DNA from: Sphaerochaetaceae bacterium
Lineage (GTDB): Bacteria; Spirochaetota; Spirochaetia; Sphaerochaetales; Sphaerochaetaceae
DNA: 64,000 bases
Assembly (NCBI GenBank): GCA_028532765.1
Contig: JAQQAR010000015.1
Coordinates: 62,001-126,000, forward strand
Direction of reading: 5' to 3'
Under the pieces are notes generated by a model, which was given only the letters and a program-made list of their open reading frames with translations, was not told the DNA's origin and did no database searches. A program made the position numbers and the translations under genes. Positions 8,769-17,647 of the stretch are shown piece by piece; within the stretch, counting starts at the first letter, position 1, and every line of letters starts with the position of its first letter.

Positions 8769-9882
8769 CGTTTAACAACACCAAGTCCTCAGGGCGGAAG
8801 ATCACACCCTTATGCCCTTCTTTGATTATCTTATGGATATCCTTGCTGCTATGGCCAGCCACTGCAGCTATCTCAGTACTATTATAGTAGGGAACTGCCT
8901 TCGCAAAGGGTTTCCCATCGGTAGTACAGATCTGCACTACATCACCGGCACCAAAGACTCCTTCCACTGATACAATACCCTTGGGAAGCAGGCTCTTCTT
9001 CGCAATAAGCGCCTTTTTCGCCCCATCATCAATCACAATGGATCCGAGATGGGAGTTATAGAGAATCCAACGTTGCCGTTGGCTCAATCGTTTGACACTA
9101 TGTATACAGGTCCCTAACACTTCTCCGGTCAGAAGGCGGGGAAGCACATTCCCTTCATAACCACTGGCGATAATGGTGGTACAACCAGCCATTCTTGCGA
9201 TTTTTGCAGCAAGCAGCTTTGTTTTCATACCCCCAGTTGAATGGGTAGAACCAGCTCCTCCTGCGTAGGAGAGGATGGTTGCATCAAGGGAGGTGATATC
9301 GCTAAGCAGTACTGCTTCCTTATCTTTCTTTGGGTCAGCGGTGTATAACCCTGTAATATCGGTGAGGATGACCAAAAGATCTGCATCGATCTTGCTGGCA
9401 ACCATGGCGCTCATCCTGTCATTGTCAACAAAGGCTGTCCCAATCTCAGCGGTACTTACCACATCGTTCTCGTTGAAAATGGGGATTACCCCAAGGTCCA
9501 ACAACGTAATGACACTGTTCCTGAGGTTCACGTAGGTTAGACGGTTGTTCAGATCGTTACGTGTTAAAAGGATCTGGGAACATACCATTCCATGTCGCTT
9601 GAAAGAACGGCGATAGCTGGACATGAGCAGAGGCTGGCCTATAGACGCACAAGCCTGACGCATCGGTACCTGCTTCACGGGGCCCTTAAGTGAGAGCTCC
9701 TTTGCACCCATGCCGATTGCTCCACTGGAGACCAAGAGCACCTGATACCCAAGCGATCGTAGCTGAGCCAATTGATCGACTATTACGTCAATGCAACCCT
9801 CATCAATACCACTCTCACAACTAAGCAGATTGGTTCCTACTTTTACCACAACCCTGCGTACTGATGAAAAGTCCCTCATCAT
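8758..9882 (-). CDS. proB: Glutamate 5-kinase ProB
   Basis: First step of proline synthesis: ATP-dependent phosphorylation of glutamate. The 374-residue protein has the amino-acid-kinase fold (VVVKVGTNLL at residues 10-20, VSSGAIGMG near 53, DNDRMSAMVA for glutamate binding) and a C-terminal PUA domain from about residue 275. The length is typical of the two-domain form. Its start overlaps the end of proA by 4 bases (ATGA), giving a coupled proA-proB order, the reverse of the common proB-proA arrangement. Confidence 0.96.
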   Translation of the reverse strand: MMRDFSSVRRVVVKVGTNLLSCESGIDEGCIDVIVDQLAQLRSLGYQVLLVSSGAIGMGAKELSLKGPVKQVPMRQACASIGQPLLMSSYRRSFKRHGMVCSQILLTRNDLNNRLTYVNLRNSVITLLDLGVIPIFNENDVVSTAEIGTAFVDNDRMSAMVASKIDADLLVILTDITGLYTADPKKDKEAVLLSDITSLDATILSYAGGAGSTHSTGGMKTKLLAAKIARMAGCTTIIASGYEGNVLPRLLTGEVLGTCIHSVKRLSQRQRWILYNSHLGSIVIDDGAKKALIAKKSLLPKGIVSVEGVFGAGDVVQICTTDGKPFAKAVPYYNSTEIAAVAGHSSKDIHKIIKEGHKGVIFRPEDLVLLNDDD

Positions 9883-11207
9883 AGAACCTCTTCACCAAGC
9901 ATTGACGGCCCATCCAAGGGCAAGTCCTGATGAGAAAAACTCCGACCCCCATCCTTGGTATAGGAGGAAACCACCTGGCCACTACCCCTGACGAGATATT
10001 TGGTTGTCATCAACCCTTCCAAGCCAACGGGTCCCCTTGCATGGATCTTTGCTGTACTGATACCAACCTCGGATCCAAGGCCAAAGCGGAACCCATCAGC
10101 AAATCTGGTGGAACAATTGGCAAATACATCTGCTGAATCCACACCAGTAAAGAAGGTTCTCACCGAGTCATCATCTTCACTGACAATAGCATCACTGTGA
10201 TGAGAACCGTAGGTCTCAATATGGTTGATCGCCTCCAAGAGGGATTCCACTACATGGATATTGATTTCCAGGGCAAGATATTCTTTCTTCCAATCTCCTT
10301 CCTGGTAGGGTATGCAATCAATGAACTGAGAAGCCTGTTCATCCCCATGCATGACAACCCCAGCCGCAGAGAAACGCTCTGCAAGCAAAGGAAGGACGCG
10401 AGGAGCTATTTCTTTATGCACCAAAACTGTCTCAATGGCATTACAGGCTGCAGGGTATTGGGTCTTTGCATCAAAGGCAATTTCCACTGCCTTGGCGATA
10501 TCAGCCTTGGCATCAATGTAGAGGTGGCAAATCCCATCAGCATGCCCCAATACGGGGATTGAGGTGTTGTCCATGACGTAGCGTACGAAGGCATTCGATC
10601 CACGTGGGATCAAGAGGTCAATATCCCCTTCCATGCCCAGCATTGTATCAACATCACTATGACTTTCCAGCAACAGCAGCCAATCTGAACCAAGTCTGGA
10701 GGATTCACAACTTTTCTTGATTGATTCCACGAGGACGGTATTGGTCTGGAATGCTTCCTTTCCTCCCTTGAGAATGATGCCATTGCCACTCTTGAGACAG
10801 AGGGACACAATCTGGATCAAGGCATCAGGTCGTGCTTCAAAGATCATGCCGATAACGCCGATCGGAACGGCAATCTGCTCAAGCAAGAGCCCCTCATCAA
10901 GTTCCCTTCGTTGCTTGATACTGCCAATGGGATCTGGCAGGGATGCTACTTGTTCCAACCCAAGCAGGGATGCATGCAGTTTCTCATCATTGAAAACCAG
11001 TCGTTTCACCAGGGCTTCTCTCTGCCCTGATTCTTTCGCTTGGAGAATGTCTCTCTCATTCGCAACCTTGATGGTTTCCCAGTCACGACGCAAACCCTCC
11101 CCGATCATTTGGAGTAGCAGGTTGCGTTCCGTTTCCGTACTGGAGGCGAGGCGTTTGGCACTCTTTCTCAGTGAGCGAATGCTCTGTTGCAAGTCTGTTG
11201 ATTCCAT
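9879..11207 (-). CDS. proA: Gamma-glutamyl phosphate reductase ProA
   Basis: Second step of proline synthesis: NADPH-dependent reduction of glutamyl-5-phosphate to the semialdehyde. The 442-residue aldehyde-dehydrogenase-fold protein has IGVIGMIFEARPDALIQIV, KSGNGIILKGGKEA for nucleotide binding, and the catalytic-Cys region YPAACNAIETVLVH. AAGGGG lies about 9 bases ahead of the ATG. It is the first gene of the leftward proA-proB-glycosyltransferase-amidase set and diverges from the FecCD-type importer at 11358. Confidence 0.96.
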   Translation of the reverse strand: MESTDLQQSIRSLRKSAKRLASSTETERNLLLQMIGEGLRRDWETIKVANERDILQAKESGQREALVKRLVFNDEKLHASLLGLEQVASLPDPIGSIKQRRELDEGLLLEQIAVPIGVIGMIFEARPDALIQIVSLCLKSGNGIILKGGKEAFQTNTVLVESIKKSCESSRLGSDWLLLLESHSDVDTMLGMEGDIDLLIPRGSNAFVRYVMDNTSIPVLGHADGICHLYIDAKADIAKAVEIAFDAKTQYPAACNAIETVLVHKEIAPRVLPLLAERFSAAGVVMHGDEQASQFIDCIPYQEGDWKKEYLALEINIHVVESLLEAINHIETYGSHHSDAIVSEDDDSVRTFFTGVDSADVFANCSTRFADGFRFGLGSEVGISTAKIHARGPVGLEGLMTTKYLVRGSGQVVSSYTKDGGRSFSHQDLPLDGPSMLGEEVL

Positions 11208-11290
11208 AGTCAGCCCCTTATTTACAGTAAGTATACACTAAACTGATTATGGGAAGCTATCAAGGTGATAAAGATTGAAGAGGTTCTGAT

Positions 11291-11317
11291 TTGCGATTGC
11301 CTTTTGAAAAGTATAAT
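11291..11317 (+). promoter_or_regulatory. Probable promoter of FecCD-type importer
   Basis: A perfect -10 box TATAAT (11312-11317) is preceded after 15 bases by TTGCGA (11291-11296). The spacing is short, but the -10 is strong and the predicted transcript start near 11324 fits the gene start at 11358. Confidence 0.5.
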
Positions 11318-11324
11318 GGTAAAC

Positions 11325-11340
11325 TGCAACCATTCGCAAC
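11325..11340. promoter_or_regulatory. 16-bp direct-repeat element, site 1
   Basis: TGCAACCATTCGCAAC: two copies of YGCAAC ten bases apart. It begins at the predicted transcript start and ends exactly where the AAAGGAG ribosome site (11341-11347) of the importer begins, so a bound protein would block transcription or translation start. The same element occurs at 15977, 21588 and 32906. Confidence 0.6.
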
Positions 11341-11357
11341 AAAGGAGACCATAATTT

Positions 11358-12461
11358 ATGAAAGTGAGAACCTTAGCCTTACTACTCTGCATGATCCCAG
11401 CTTTGCTCTTTGCACAAGGGGCGGCAGAACAAGCAATACAGGAGAGTGACTACTACCAGGCAGTTGATGCAAATGGGAGAACACTCAAATTACAGGAAAA
11501 GCCATCAAAGGTTCTGATTGCAGGAAAAGCGGGTAATATGCCAGCAAATGCCTTATTTCTTTTCCCTGAAGTGACTGAGATGGAGCTTACGCTTCCCAAG
11601 ACTGACCAGGGATTAGGAGACTTCTTCTCATTCATCAGGCCCTCGTTGGATGACAATCCACGTATCAGCCAGGTAGCCAGTGTGGAAGAGATTGCCAGTT
11701 ACCAGAGTGAGTTGGTGCTGACCAAGGCAACCCACTTTACCTCAATTGCACAAAAGCTTGACCAACTTGGCGTACCCAATTTCACGATGAACCTTGAATC
11801 CTACGAGGATTGGAAGAGAGAGGTAGGTGAGCTTGGCAAGCTACTGAAGAACAATACAAGAGCTGCAGAAATACTTAATCTCTACGAAGAGCGGCTTGAT
11901 CCTATCAGGGAGACAGCCTCCTCAATCGATGCAAAGGACAAGAGACGTGTACTCCTCCTCCAGGCAAACACTGCCGACAACACCTACTCCTACAAGATTG
12001 CCCCGGATGAGTGGATGCAGACATGGATGGTCGAGACCGTTGGTGCCGAACCAGTATGGAAAGGTGCCAACAAGGCAGCAAACGGCTGGTCTACGGTAAG
12101 TTTCGAACAGATTGCTGCTTGGGATCCTGATATCATTATCGTCGTAAGCTACCGTACACCGACTGTCCAGTACATTGAGGCAATCTATGATTCAGAGATA
12201 TGGTCAACCCTTAGAGCGGTAGAGAACAGACAGGTAAAGGCAAGTCCCTATGATATGATGAACTATATCCAGCCTGTTGCCTCCTGGATCCTTGGGCTGC
12301 AGTGGCTGGCCGCGGAAGTCTATCCCGAGCGCTATCCTGACCTGAACATGCGAGATGAGGTCACCTCCTTCTACCAGGATTTCTATCATCTCACCGATGA
12401 GAATAAGCTTGGTTTCCTGAGAGACCGCTACAGTAGTTCGGTTGCCATCAACGCACTATGA
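11358..12461 (+). CDS. ABC importer substrate-binding protein (FecB-like)
   Basis: A 367-residue exported binding protein of the iron-complex/cobalamin/molybdate type (PF01497-like). Residues 1-19 form a signal peptide ending LLFAQG; no lipobox Cys is visible. PSKVLIAGKAGNMPANALFL begins the first lobe, a long helix joins the lobes, and AWDPDIIIVVS is the typical second-lobe motif. The ligand is not readable; siderophore-iron is the usual guess, but the shared 16-bp element ties this operon to purine catabolism, so molybdate/tungstate for XdhD is an alternative. The stop overlaps the permease start by 4 bases. Confidence 0.85.
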   Translation: MKVRTLALLLCMIPALLFAQGAAEQAIQESDYYQAVDANGRTLKLQEKPSKVLIAGKAGNMPANALFLFPEVTEMELTLPKTDQGLGDFFSFIRPSLDDNPRISQVASVEEIASYQSELVLTKATHFTSIAQKLDQLGVPNFTMNLESYEDWKREVGELGKLLKNNTRAAEILNLYEERLDPIRETASSIDAKDKRRVLLLQANTADNTYSYKIAPDEWMQTWMVETVGAEPVWKGANKAANGWSTVSFEQIAAWDPDIIIVVSYRTPTVQYIEAIYDSEIWSTLRAVENRQVKASPYDMMNYIQPVASWILGLQWLAAEVYPERYPDLNMRDEVTSFYQDFYHLTDENKLGFLRDRYSSSVAINAL

Positions 12462-13477
12462 ATGCCCCTCAGCGCTATCAGGCAGAGCGTAAACGACGAA
12501 CAGGACTCCTGCTAGGAATGCTGGGAGCAACACTGCTTCTAGCCTTCCTGTTCCTCTTTGCGGGGAGGTATCCCACTGCCGGATTCAGATTCCCAACAGA
12601 CTGGACAACCAATGCCATGACCAGGAGTATCTTCCTGCGCATCCGGCTTCCTCGTATTGTTCTGGCCCTGCTTGCCGGGGCAATGCTCAGTGCAAGCGGA
12701 TTCACGTTCCAGATGCTGTTCTCCAATCCTTTGGTTGAACCTGGTTTCCTGGGTGTAAGCCAAGGGTCGGCCTTTGGGGCAGCATTGATGATTGTCCTGG
12801 GGGTGGGATCAACCCTCTTTGTACAACTAAGCGCTACGTTCTTTGGACTGTTGGCCTTGCTTGCTTCCTACTTGCTTGCAACCCGTTTCAGGTTTGGAGG
12901 GTGGTTGTTGCGGCTGGTGCTTAGTGGAATAGCGGTATCAGCCCTCTTTTCCAGTGCACTAGGTGTGATAAAATTGGTGGCGGAACCTACCAAGGACCTG
13001 CAAGACATTACCTTCTGGATGATGGGCGGGCTCTGGAATGCCTCCTGGGCCCAGATTCTCTCCATCCTATGGGTGGTCATCCTCAGTATGGCCATACTCC
13101 TCGGATATAGATGGAAACTCAATCTGCTTAGTCTCCAGGAGAAGACATCATTCTCTGTGGGAATGAACCCAAAGAGAGATAGGATCATTCTTCTGATAGT
13201 TGCCACGGTAGGGACCACGGTCACCATTTCCATCACCGGTCTGATCGGTTGGGTTGGCTTGATCACCCCTCACCTGGGTCGTAAGTTGTTTGGTTCCGAT
13301 AGTTCCACCAGCCTTCCCGGTTCCATGATCCTGGGATCATTCTTTCTCTTGATCTGCGATACCATCGGGAGAACCGTCCTGGCTACCGAGATCCCCATTG
13401 GATTGCTTACCAGCTTCATTGGGGCCATTATCTTTATGATCATCCTTTCTCTCAAGCACCAGGAGGGCAAAGCATGA
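12458..13477 (+). CDS. FecCD-family ABC permease
   Basis: A 339-residue inner-membrane permease with about ten hydrophobic segments. Family marks include RIRLPRIVLALLAGAMLSAS near residue 65, NPLVEPGFLGVSQGSAFGA, FWMMGGLWNASW and GLITPHLGRKLFGSDSS, the last contacting the ATPase. It forms a homodimer in characterised systems (BtuC, FhuB half, MolB). It is coupled by 4-base overlaps both to the binding protein before it and to the ATPase after it, so all three are one importer. Confidence 0.93.
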   Translation: MNAPQRYQAERKRRTGLLLGMLGATLLLAFLFLFAGRYPTAGFRFPTDWTTNAMTRSIFLRIRLPRIVLALLAGAMLSASGFTFQMLFSNPLVEPGFLGVSQGSAFGAALMIVLGVGSTLFVQLSATFFGLLALLASYLLATRFRFGGWLLRLVLSGIAVSALFSSALGVIKLVAEPTKDLQDITFWMMGGLWNASWAQILSILWVVILSMAILLGYRWKLNLLSLQEKTSFSVGMNPKRDRIILLIVATVGTTVTISITGLIGWVGLITPHLGRKLFGSDSSTSLPGSMILGSFFLLICDTIGRTVLATEIPIGLLTSFIGAIIFMIILSLKHQEGKA

Positions 13478-14229
13478 ATGCTTTGACGGTAAACCATCTG
13501 AGTTTTATCTACCCAAGCGGTACCAAAGCGCTCGATGATGTCTCACTATCAGTAGAAGAAGGACAGAGTGTAGCTATCCTGGGCTCCAATGGAGCAGGTA
13601 AATCAACACTTCTCGATGTACTGTTGGGATGGCAGAAGAGTGCACAGGTATCATTATATGGGAAACCAATCTCCTCTTATGGACGGAAGGAACTTGGCAG
13701 GACATTGGCCTTGGTTCCCCAATTTGAACAATACAACTTCTCTTTTTCTCTAATAGATTACGTGCTGTTTGGGCGTTCCCCCTACCTTTCAGGGCTGGGA
13801 ACACCAAGTGAAGAGGATGCAGAGATAGCCTATCAGGCACTGTATGATGTGGGTTTGTCTGACTATGCAGAGAGGCATATCACTACATTGAGCGGAGGAG
13901 AACATCAGTTGTTGCTACTTGCAAGGGCCATTGCTCAACAGAGTTCCATGCTCTTGCTCGATGAACCTACCAGTGCATTGGACCCTGCCAACCGGAAACG
14001 GGTTCTTACCATCCTGAAACAGCTGCATGCGAAGGGAAAAACCCTTCTGTTTACCACCCATGACGCAAACCTTGCATACGAGCTTGCAAGCCACGTGGCC
14101 ATGGTGAAGAAGGGATCCCTGCTCTGCTATGGACTAAAAGAAGAGGTGGTCAACACAGCCATGCTGACCACCCTCTATGATACCGAACTAACCGTTGCCC
14201 AAGTCGGTACAAAAACGCTTATTTATTGA
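13474..14229 (+). CDS. ABC importer ATP-binding protein
   Basis: A 251-residue ATPase powering the importer. Walker A is GSNGAGKST (about residues 36-44), the Q-loop is in LALVPQFEQYNFSF, the signature is LSGGEHQLLLLARA and Walker B is MLLLDEPTSALDPAN, followed by TTHDANLA with the switch His. The signature has His where most have Gln or Glu (LSGGEHQ). It ends by overlapping the convergent ade gene by 11 bases. Confidence 0.94.
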   Translation: MNALTVNHLSFIYPSGTKALDDVSLSVEEGQSVAILGSNGAGKSTLLDVLLGWQKSAQVSLYGKPISSYGRKELGRTLALVPQFEQYNFSFSLIDYVLFGRSPYLSGLGTPSEEDAEIAYQALYDVGLSDYAERHITTLSGGEHQLLLLARAIAQQSSMLLLDEPTSALDPANRKRVLTILKQLHAKGKTLLFTTHDANLAYELASHVAMVKKGSLLCYGLKEEVVNTAMLTTLYDTELTVAQVGTKTLIY

Positions 14230-15964
14230 GCTCCAGAGGGACAAAGCTGAAACTTCTTACATCAAACAACCCCATATCGGTGAGCTTATAGGCAGGGATA
14301 ACCGGTAAGGACATGAAACAGAGTGTCATGAAGGGATCGATCTCCTTGCCGATATGCAGTGATTCCTGCGCAATATGATGAAGGTTGTCCAGCTGCTCAG
14401 CGATAACTGAGCCTGCCTCATAGCTCATCAAACCAGCAACGTTCTGTGCAAAGGAAGCCAGTATTTTCTTCTGTTTCACAATCACCATACCACCACCAAT
14501 GGAGATCAAGTGCTCTACAGCCATGGCCATATCCTCGTCATCATCCCCTGCTACAATGATGTTGTGTGAGTCATGGGCAACGGATGTAGCCATTGCCCCA
14601 CCCTGCAAGCCATACCCACGCAAGAGCGCAACAGCCACATTTCCTGTTCCTGTGTGGCGCTCAACCACTGCAAGCTTGATGATATCCTGACTCTTGTCAT
14701 GGACCCATTCGCCATTTTCCACCTTAACGGTAGCCTCTCCTGCTCCAGTGACCACCCCGCCTGGGATGATATCAATAACCCGAACAAGGGATCTGGAAAG
14801 AGGCAGACGGAGACGATCGACAGAGAAATCCTTGACATGCATCATCCCGGAGACTCTCTCATCATGCCTTGCCTTTGCAGCCTTGCAGATAACCCCATCT
14901 TCAGCTACCAACGTTCCTGCTACATACACCTGATGCATGGAGAACTCTTTCAGGTCATTGCAAAGCAGGAAATCCGCACGCTTACCAGGTGCAATCGCAC
15001 CCCGGTCTGTTAGATGATAACAATCTGTGCTATTTACGGTGGCCATACAGATTGCCTCGATTGGATCAAGTCCATCCTGTACTGCAATGCGTACATTGTT
15101 GTTGATATGCCCATCGGTGAGAATGCTTTTTGGTTGCCTGTCATCCGTACAAAAAATACAGCGTCTGCTGTTTTTTTCCGTCACTCCCCCCAGGAGCATC
15201 AAGACATTTTTACATGCCGACCCTTCACGAAGCATGACATACATGCCACGTCGGACACGGTCACGCAGTTCTTGCTCATTCTCACACTCATGGTCGGTAA
15301 GGATCCCTGTACTTGCATAGGCATCAAGCTCTGCCCCGCCGATCGCTGGACTATGGCCATCTGTAACCTTATGTATGCGTTTCGCCTCCATGATCTTGTC
15401 CAGGACCAAATCTGTCCCGGCTACAACGCCAGGAAAGTCCATCATTTCACCCAAGCCGAGAACTCTCTCATGTTTCAAGGCTTCCTTGATATCCTTTGCT
15501 TCCAATACAGCTCCACTATGCTCAAAGGTAGTAGCAGGTACACAGGAAGGCACCATAAAGAAAGCTTGCAACGCTGTCTCTTTAGATGCCTCAAGCATAT
15601 AGGACAAACCATCGAGGCCACATACATTGCAGATTTCATGGGGGTCTGCGATTACTGTGGTCGTTCCACAGGGAACCACAAGATTGGAAAACTCTTCTGG
15701 AGTGGCATGGCTGGACTCAATATGCACATGACCGTCAATAAATCCAGGCACAAGATATCGTCCCCCACCATCAACCACCGTTTCTGCCTCTCCCTGTCCA
15801 CACTCAGCAAAACCAGCTATATATCCGGACTGGACCAAAAGGTCAGCCTCAAACCACTCCTTGTTATATACATCCAATATATGGGCATTCGTAATGCACA
15901 AGTCAGCTTTTTGCCTTCTTGCTGCAGTTTCTATCACTTCCTGCAGACTTTTCTTCGTAACCAT
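14219..15964 (-). CDS. ade: Adenine deaminase
   Basis: Hydrolyses adenine to hypoxanthine and ammonia. The 581-residue amidohydrolase has the metal motif PGFIDGHVHIESSH (about residue 70), IADPHEICNV, DGHSPAIGG, and the C-terminal AVAHDSHNIIVAGDDDEDM typical of bacterial Ade. The ATG at 15964 is preferred over one 54 bases upstream because AAGGAGC lies just ahead of it. It is divergent from the azgA purine permease (288 bases between starts), and a 16-bp direct-repeat element sits directly upstream of its ribosome site. Its product would feed the purine-degrading island further right. Confidence 0.95.
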   Translation of the reverse strand: MVTKKSLQEVIETAARRQKADLCITNAHILDVYNKEWFEADLLVQSGYIAGFAECGQGEAETVVDGGGRYLVPGFIDGHVHIESSHATPEEFSNLVVPCGTTTVIADPHEICNVCGLDGLSYMLEASKETALQAFFMVPSCVPATTFEHSGAVLEAKDIKEALKHERVLGLGEMMDFPGVVAGTDLVLDKIMEAKRIHKVTDGHSPAIGGAELDAYASTGILTDHECENEQELRDRVRRGMYVMLREGSACKNVLMLLGGVTEKNSRRCIFCTDDRQPKSILTDGHINNNVRIAVQDGLDPIEAICMATVNSTDCYHLTDRGAIAPGKRADFLLCNDLKEFSMHQVYVAGTLVAEDGVICKAAKARHDERVSGMMHVKDFSVDRLRLPLSRSLVRVIDIIPGGVVTGAGEATVKVENGEWVHDKSQDIIKLAVVERHTGTGNVAVALLRGYGLQGGAMATSVAHDSHNIIVAGDDDEDMAMAVEHLISIGGGMVIVKQKKILASFAQNVAGLMSYEAGSVIAEQLDNLHHIAQESLHIGKEIDPFMTLCFMSLPVIPAYKLTDMGLFDVRSFSFVPLELNK

Positions 15965-15976
15965 GCGAGCTCCTTC

Positions 15977-15992
15977 TGCAACATTTTGCAAC
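15977..15992. promoter_or_regulatory. 16-bp direct-repeat element, site 2
   Basis: TGCAACATTTTGCAAC, i.e. GTTGCAAAATGTTGCA toward ade. It lies between the predicted ade transcript start (about 15997) and the ribosome site, the same placement as at the importer promoter, which suits a repressor. Confidence 0.6.
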
Positions 15993-16003
15993 GTCTTTCT
16001 ATC

Positions 16004-16031
16004 AGTGTACCACTTCACGATAATTGTTCAA
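16004..16031 (-). promoter_or_regulatory. ade: Probable ade promoter
   Basis: On the minus strand TTGAAC (16031-16026) and TACACT (16009-16004) are 16 bases apart, a good sigma-70-type match, about 40 bases before the ade ATG. Confidence 0.55.
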
Positions 16032-16079
16032 GGGAAAATATTGGTAGTAGGTATACAGCATAATTAATAATTTGTATTG

Positions 16080-16104
16080 ATAGCGAAGTCAGATTTTTCG
16101 CTAT
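16080..16104. promoter_or_regulatory. Inverted repeat in ade-azgA intergenic region
   Basis: A perfect 8-bp inverted repeat, ATAGCGAA and TTCGCTAT, separated by 9 bases, lies midway between the divergent ade and azgA promoters. It has no run of T, so it looks like an operator rather than a terminator; the binding protein is unknown. A possible azgA promoter (TTGTAC 16146-16151, TATAAC 16167-16172, 15-base spacing) lies to its right. Confidence 0.4.
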
Positions 16105-16252
16105 ATTGCAAAATTTCTTGAATTAATTTAGCCAGATTCCCAAAATTGTACCCTGTAATTTGGTTATATAACAAATGTAACGATTTTTCTGTACGATTTG
16201 ATACAGATAGGGTAGAATGGTATCAACCAAAACATCTGCAAGGAGTGCATCG

Positions 16253-17539
16253 ATGGAAAAGTTTTTCACGCTCAAAGAACTAAAAACGACCGTCAAGACT
16301 GAAGTCATGGCAGGTATTACTACCTTCTTAACTATGGCTTACATTCTTGCCGTCAACCCAGGCATCCTTTCCGAATCCGGAATGGACTTCTCCAAAGTAT
16401 TTGCTGCAACTGCAATTGCTGCATCAATCGCAACATTGGTAATGGCCCTGTTGGCCAATCTACCATTCGCTCTTGCCCCAGGCATGGGTCTGAACGCCTT
16501 CCTTACCTACACCGTCGTTTTCGGTATGGGTTACACATGGCAGTTCGCCCTCACGGCAGTATTCGTTGAAGGTATCATTTTCTTGATCCTCACCGCTGCC
16601 AATATCCGTGAGGCAATTGTCAACAGTATTCCGGCCAACCTAAAACGTGCAATCGGAGTTGGTATCGGCCTCTTCATTGCCTTCATTGGTATGCAGAACG
16701 CTGGTATCATCGTTGATGGAGCTACGTTGGTTGCTCTGAATGCTGACTGGTTCATGGGAGCTCCTGGCCTTGCCATGATTGGCCTGATCATTACCGGTAT
16801 CCTTTTAGCCCATAAGGTAAACGGTGCCCTCCTGATTGGTATTATCGTCACCACCATTATCGGCATTCCTTTCGGAGTAACGAAATATGCTGGCGGATCT
16901 TTCCTCCCCCCAGCCCCTTATTTCTTCCCGTTTGAATTCTCAAGCATCATGAGTGTTGACTTCATTGTCGTAGTATTCACCTTCTTGTTTGTGGATATGT
17001 TCGATACAGTTGGAACCCTGATCGGTTGTGCCACCAAGGCTGACATGATCCAGGATGATGGATCCATCCCCAACTGTAAGGAAGCACTGTTCGCTGATGC
17101 AATCGGTACCACCGCAGGTGCAATCCTCGGAACCTCAACCGTTACCACATTTGTTGAATCTTCCAGTGGTGTTGTTGAAGGTGGACGAACTGGTCTGACC
17201 GCATTGACTGTTGCAATTCTCTTCGCTCTCTCCCTGTTCCTTGAACCGTTGTTCGGTTCCATTCCTAGTGCTGCTACAGCACCTGCCTTGATCATCGTCG
17301 GTGTTATGATGATGAGCCCGGTAAAGGAAATCGAGTGGGATGAGATGACTGAAGCTATCCCAGCTTTCTTGACCATGATCTTCATGATCGTAGCTTACAG
17401 CATTGCAGATGGTATCATGTTTGGTATCCTCTCCTATGTATTGCTCAAGCTCTTCACCAAGAAGACCAACGACATTTCAAAGATGACTTGGGTTGTTTTT
17501 GCTCTGTTCGTGATCAAGATTATTTTCGGCGCCCTCTAA
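16253..17539 (+). CDS. AzgA-type NCS2 purine permease
   Basis: Proton-coupled uptake of adenine, guanine or hypoxanthine across the inner membrane. The 428-residue protein has about 12-14 hydrophobic segments and the family marks GITTFLTMAYILAVNP near residue 30, ALAPGMGLNAFLTYTVV, DMFDTVGTLIG and GTSTVTTFVESSSGVVEGGR. The ATG at 16253 is chosen because AGGAG (16241-16245) precedes it by 7 bases; an upstream ATG at 16217 lacks a site. Pairing with divergent ade fits purine uptake; which base is carried cannot be decided. A terminator follows. Confidence 0.93.
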   Translation: MEKFFTLKELKTTVKTEVMAGITTFLTMAYILAVNPGILSESGMDFSKVFAATAIAASIATLVMALLANLPFALAPGMGLNAFLTYTVVFGMGYTWQFALTAVFVEGIIFLILTAANIREAIVNSIPANLKRAIGVGIGLFIAFIGMQNAGIIVDGATLVALNADWFMGAPGLAMIGLIITGILLAHKVNGALLIGIIVTTIIGIPFGVTKYAGGSFLPPAPYFFPFEFSSIMSVDFIVVVFTFLFVDMFDTVGTLIGCATKADMIQDDGSIPNCKEALFADAIGTTAGAILGTSTVTTFVESSSGVVEGGRTGLTALTVAILFALSLFLEPLFGSIPSAATAPALIIVGVMMMSPVKEIEWDEMTEAIPAFLTMIFMIVAYSIADGIMFGILSYVLLKLFTKKTNDISKMTWVVFALFVIKIIFGAL

Positions 17540-17560
17540 GAGCTTCTGCTCTGTTCTTAT

Positions 17561-17590
17561 GGACCTCCTTTCTCAGGGGGTCCAATTTTT
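17561..17590 (+). terminator. Intrinsic terminator after azgA-type permease
   Basis: GGACCTCC pairs with GGGGGTCC (8 pairs with one G-T) around a 7-base loop, followed by AATTTTT. Confidence 0.85.
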
Positions 17591-17647
17591 ATCCCCTACC
17601 CATCACCCAGTTTCTACGGTACAATAGCACTCGTTGAGGAGTAAATT

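Noticed and set aside
15014-16063. 349-codon rightward frame opposite ade
   Set aside because: Antisense to adenine deaminase; composition is that of a shadow frame rich in Cys, His and Ser.
16085-16095. Single TTGCAA-like half-site near the azgA-type promoter, and another near 26768
   Set aside because: Only one half-site each; without the second copy ten bases away they do not meet the pattern of the four full elements.
16105-16252. Possible purine riboswitch before the azgA-type permease
   Set aside because: None of the conserved purine-aptamer loop sequences is present; only a short CTGTA/TACAG hairpin and promoter-like boxes are seen.
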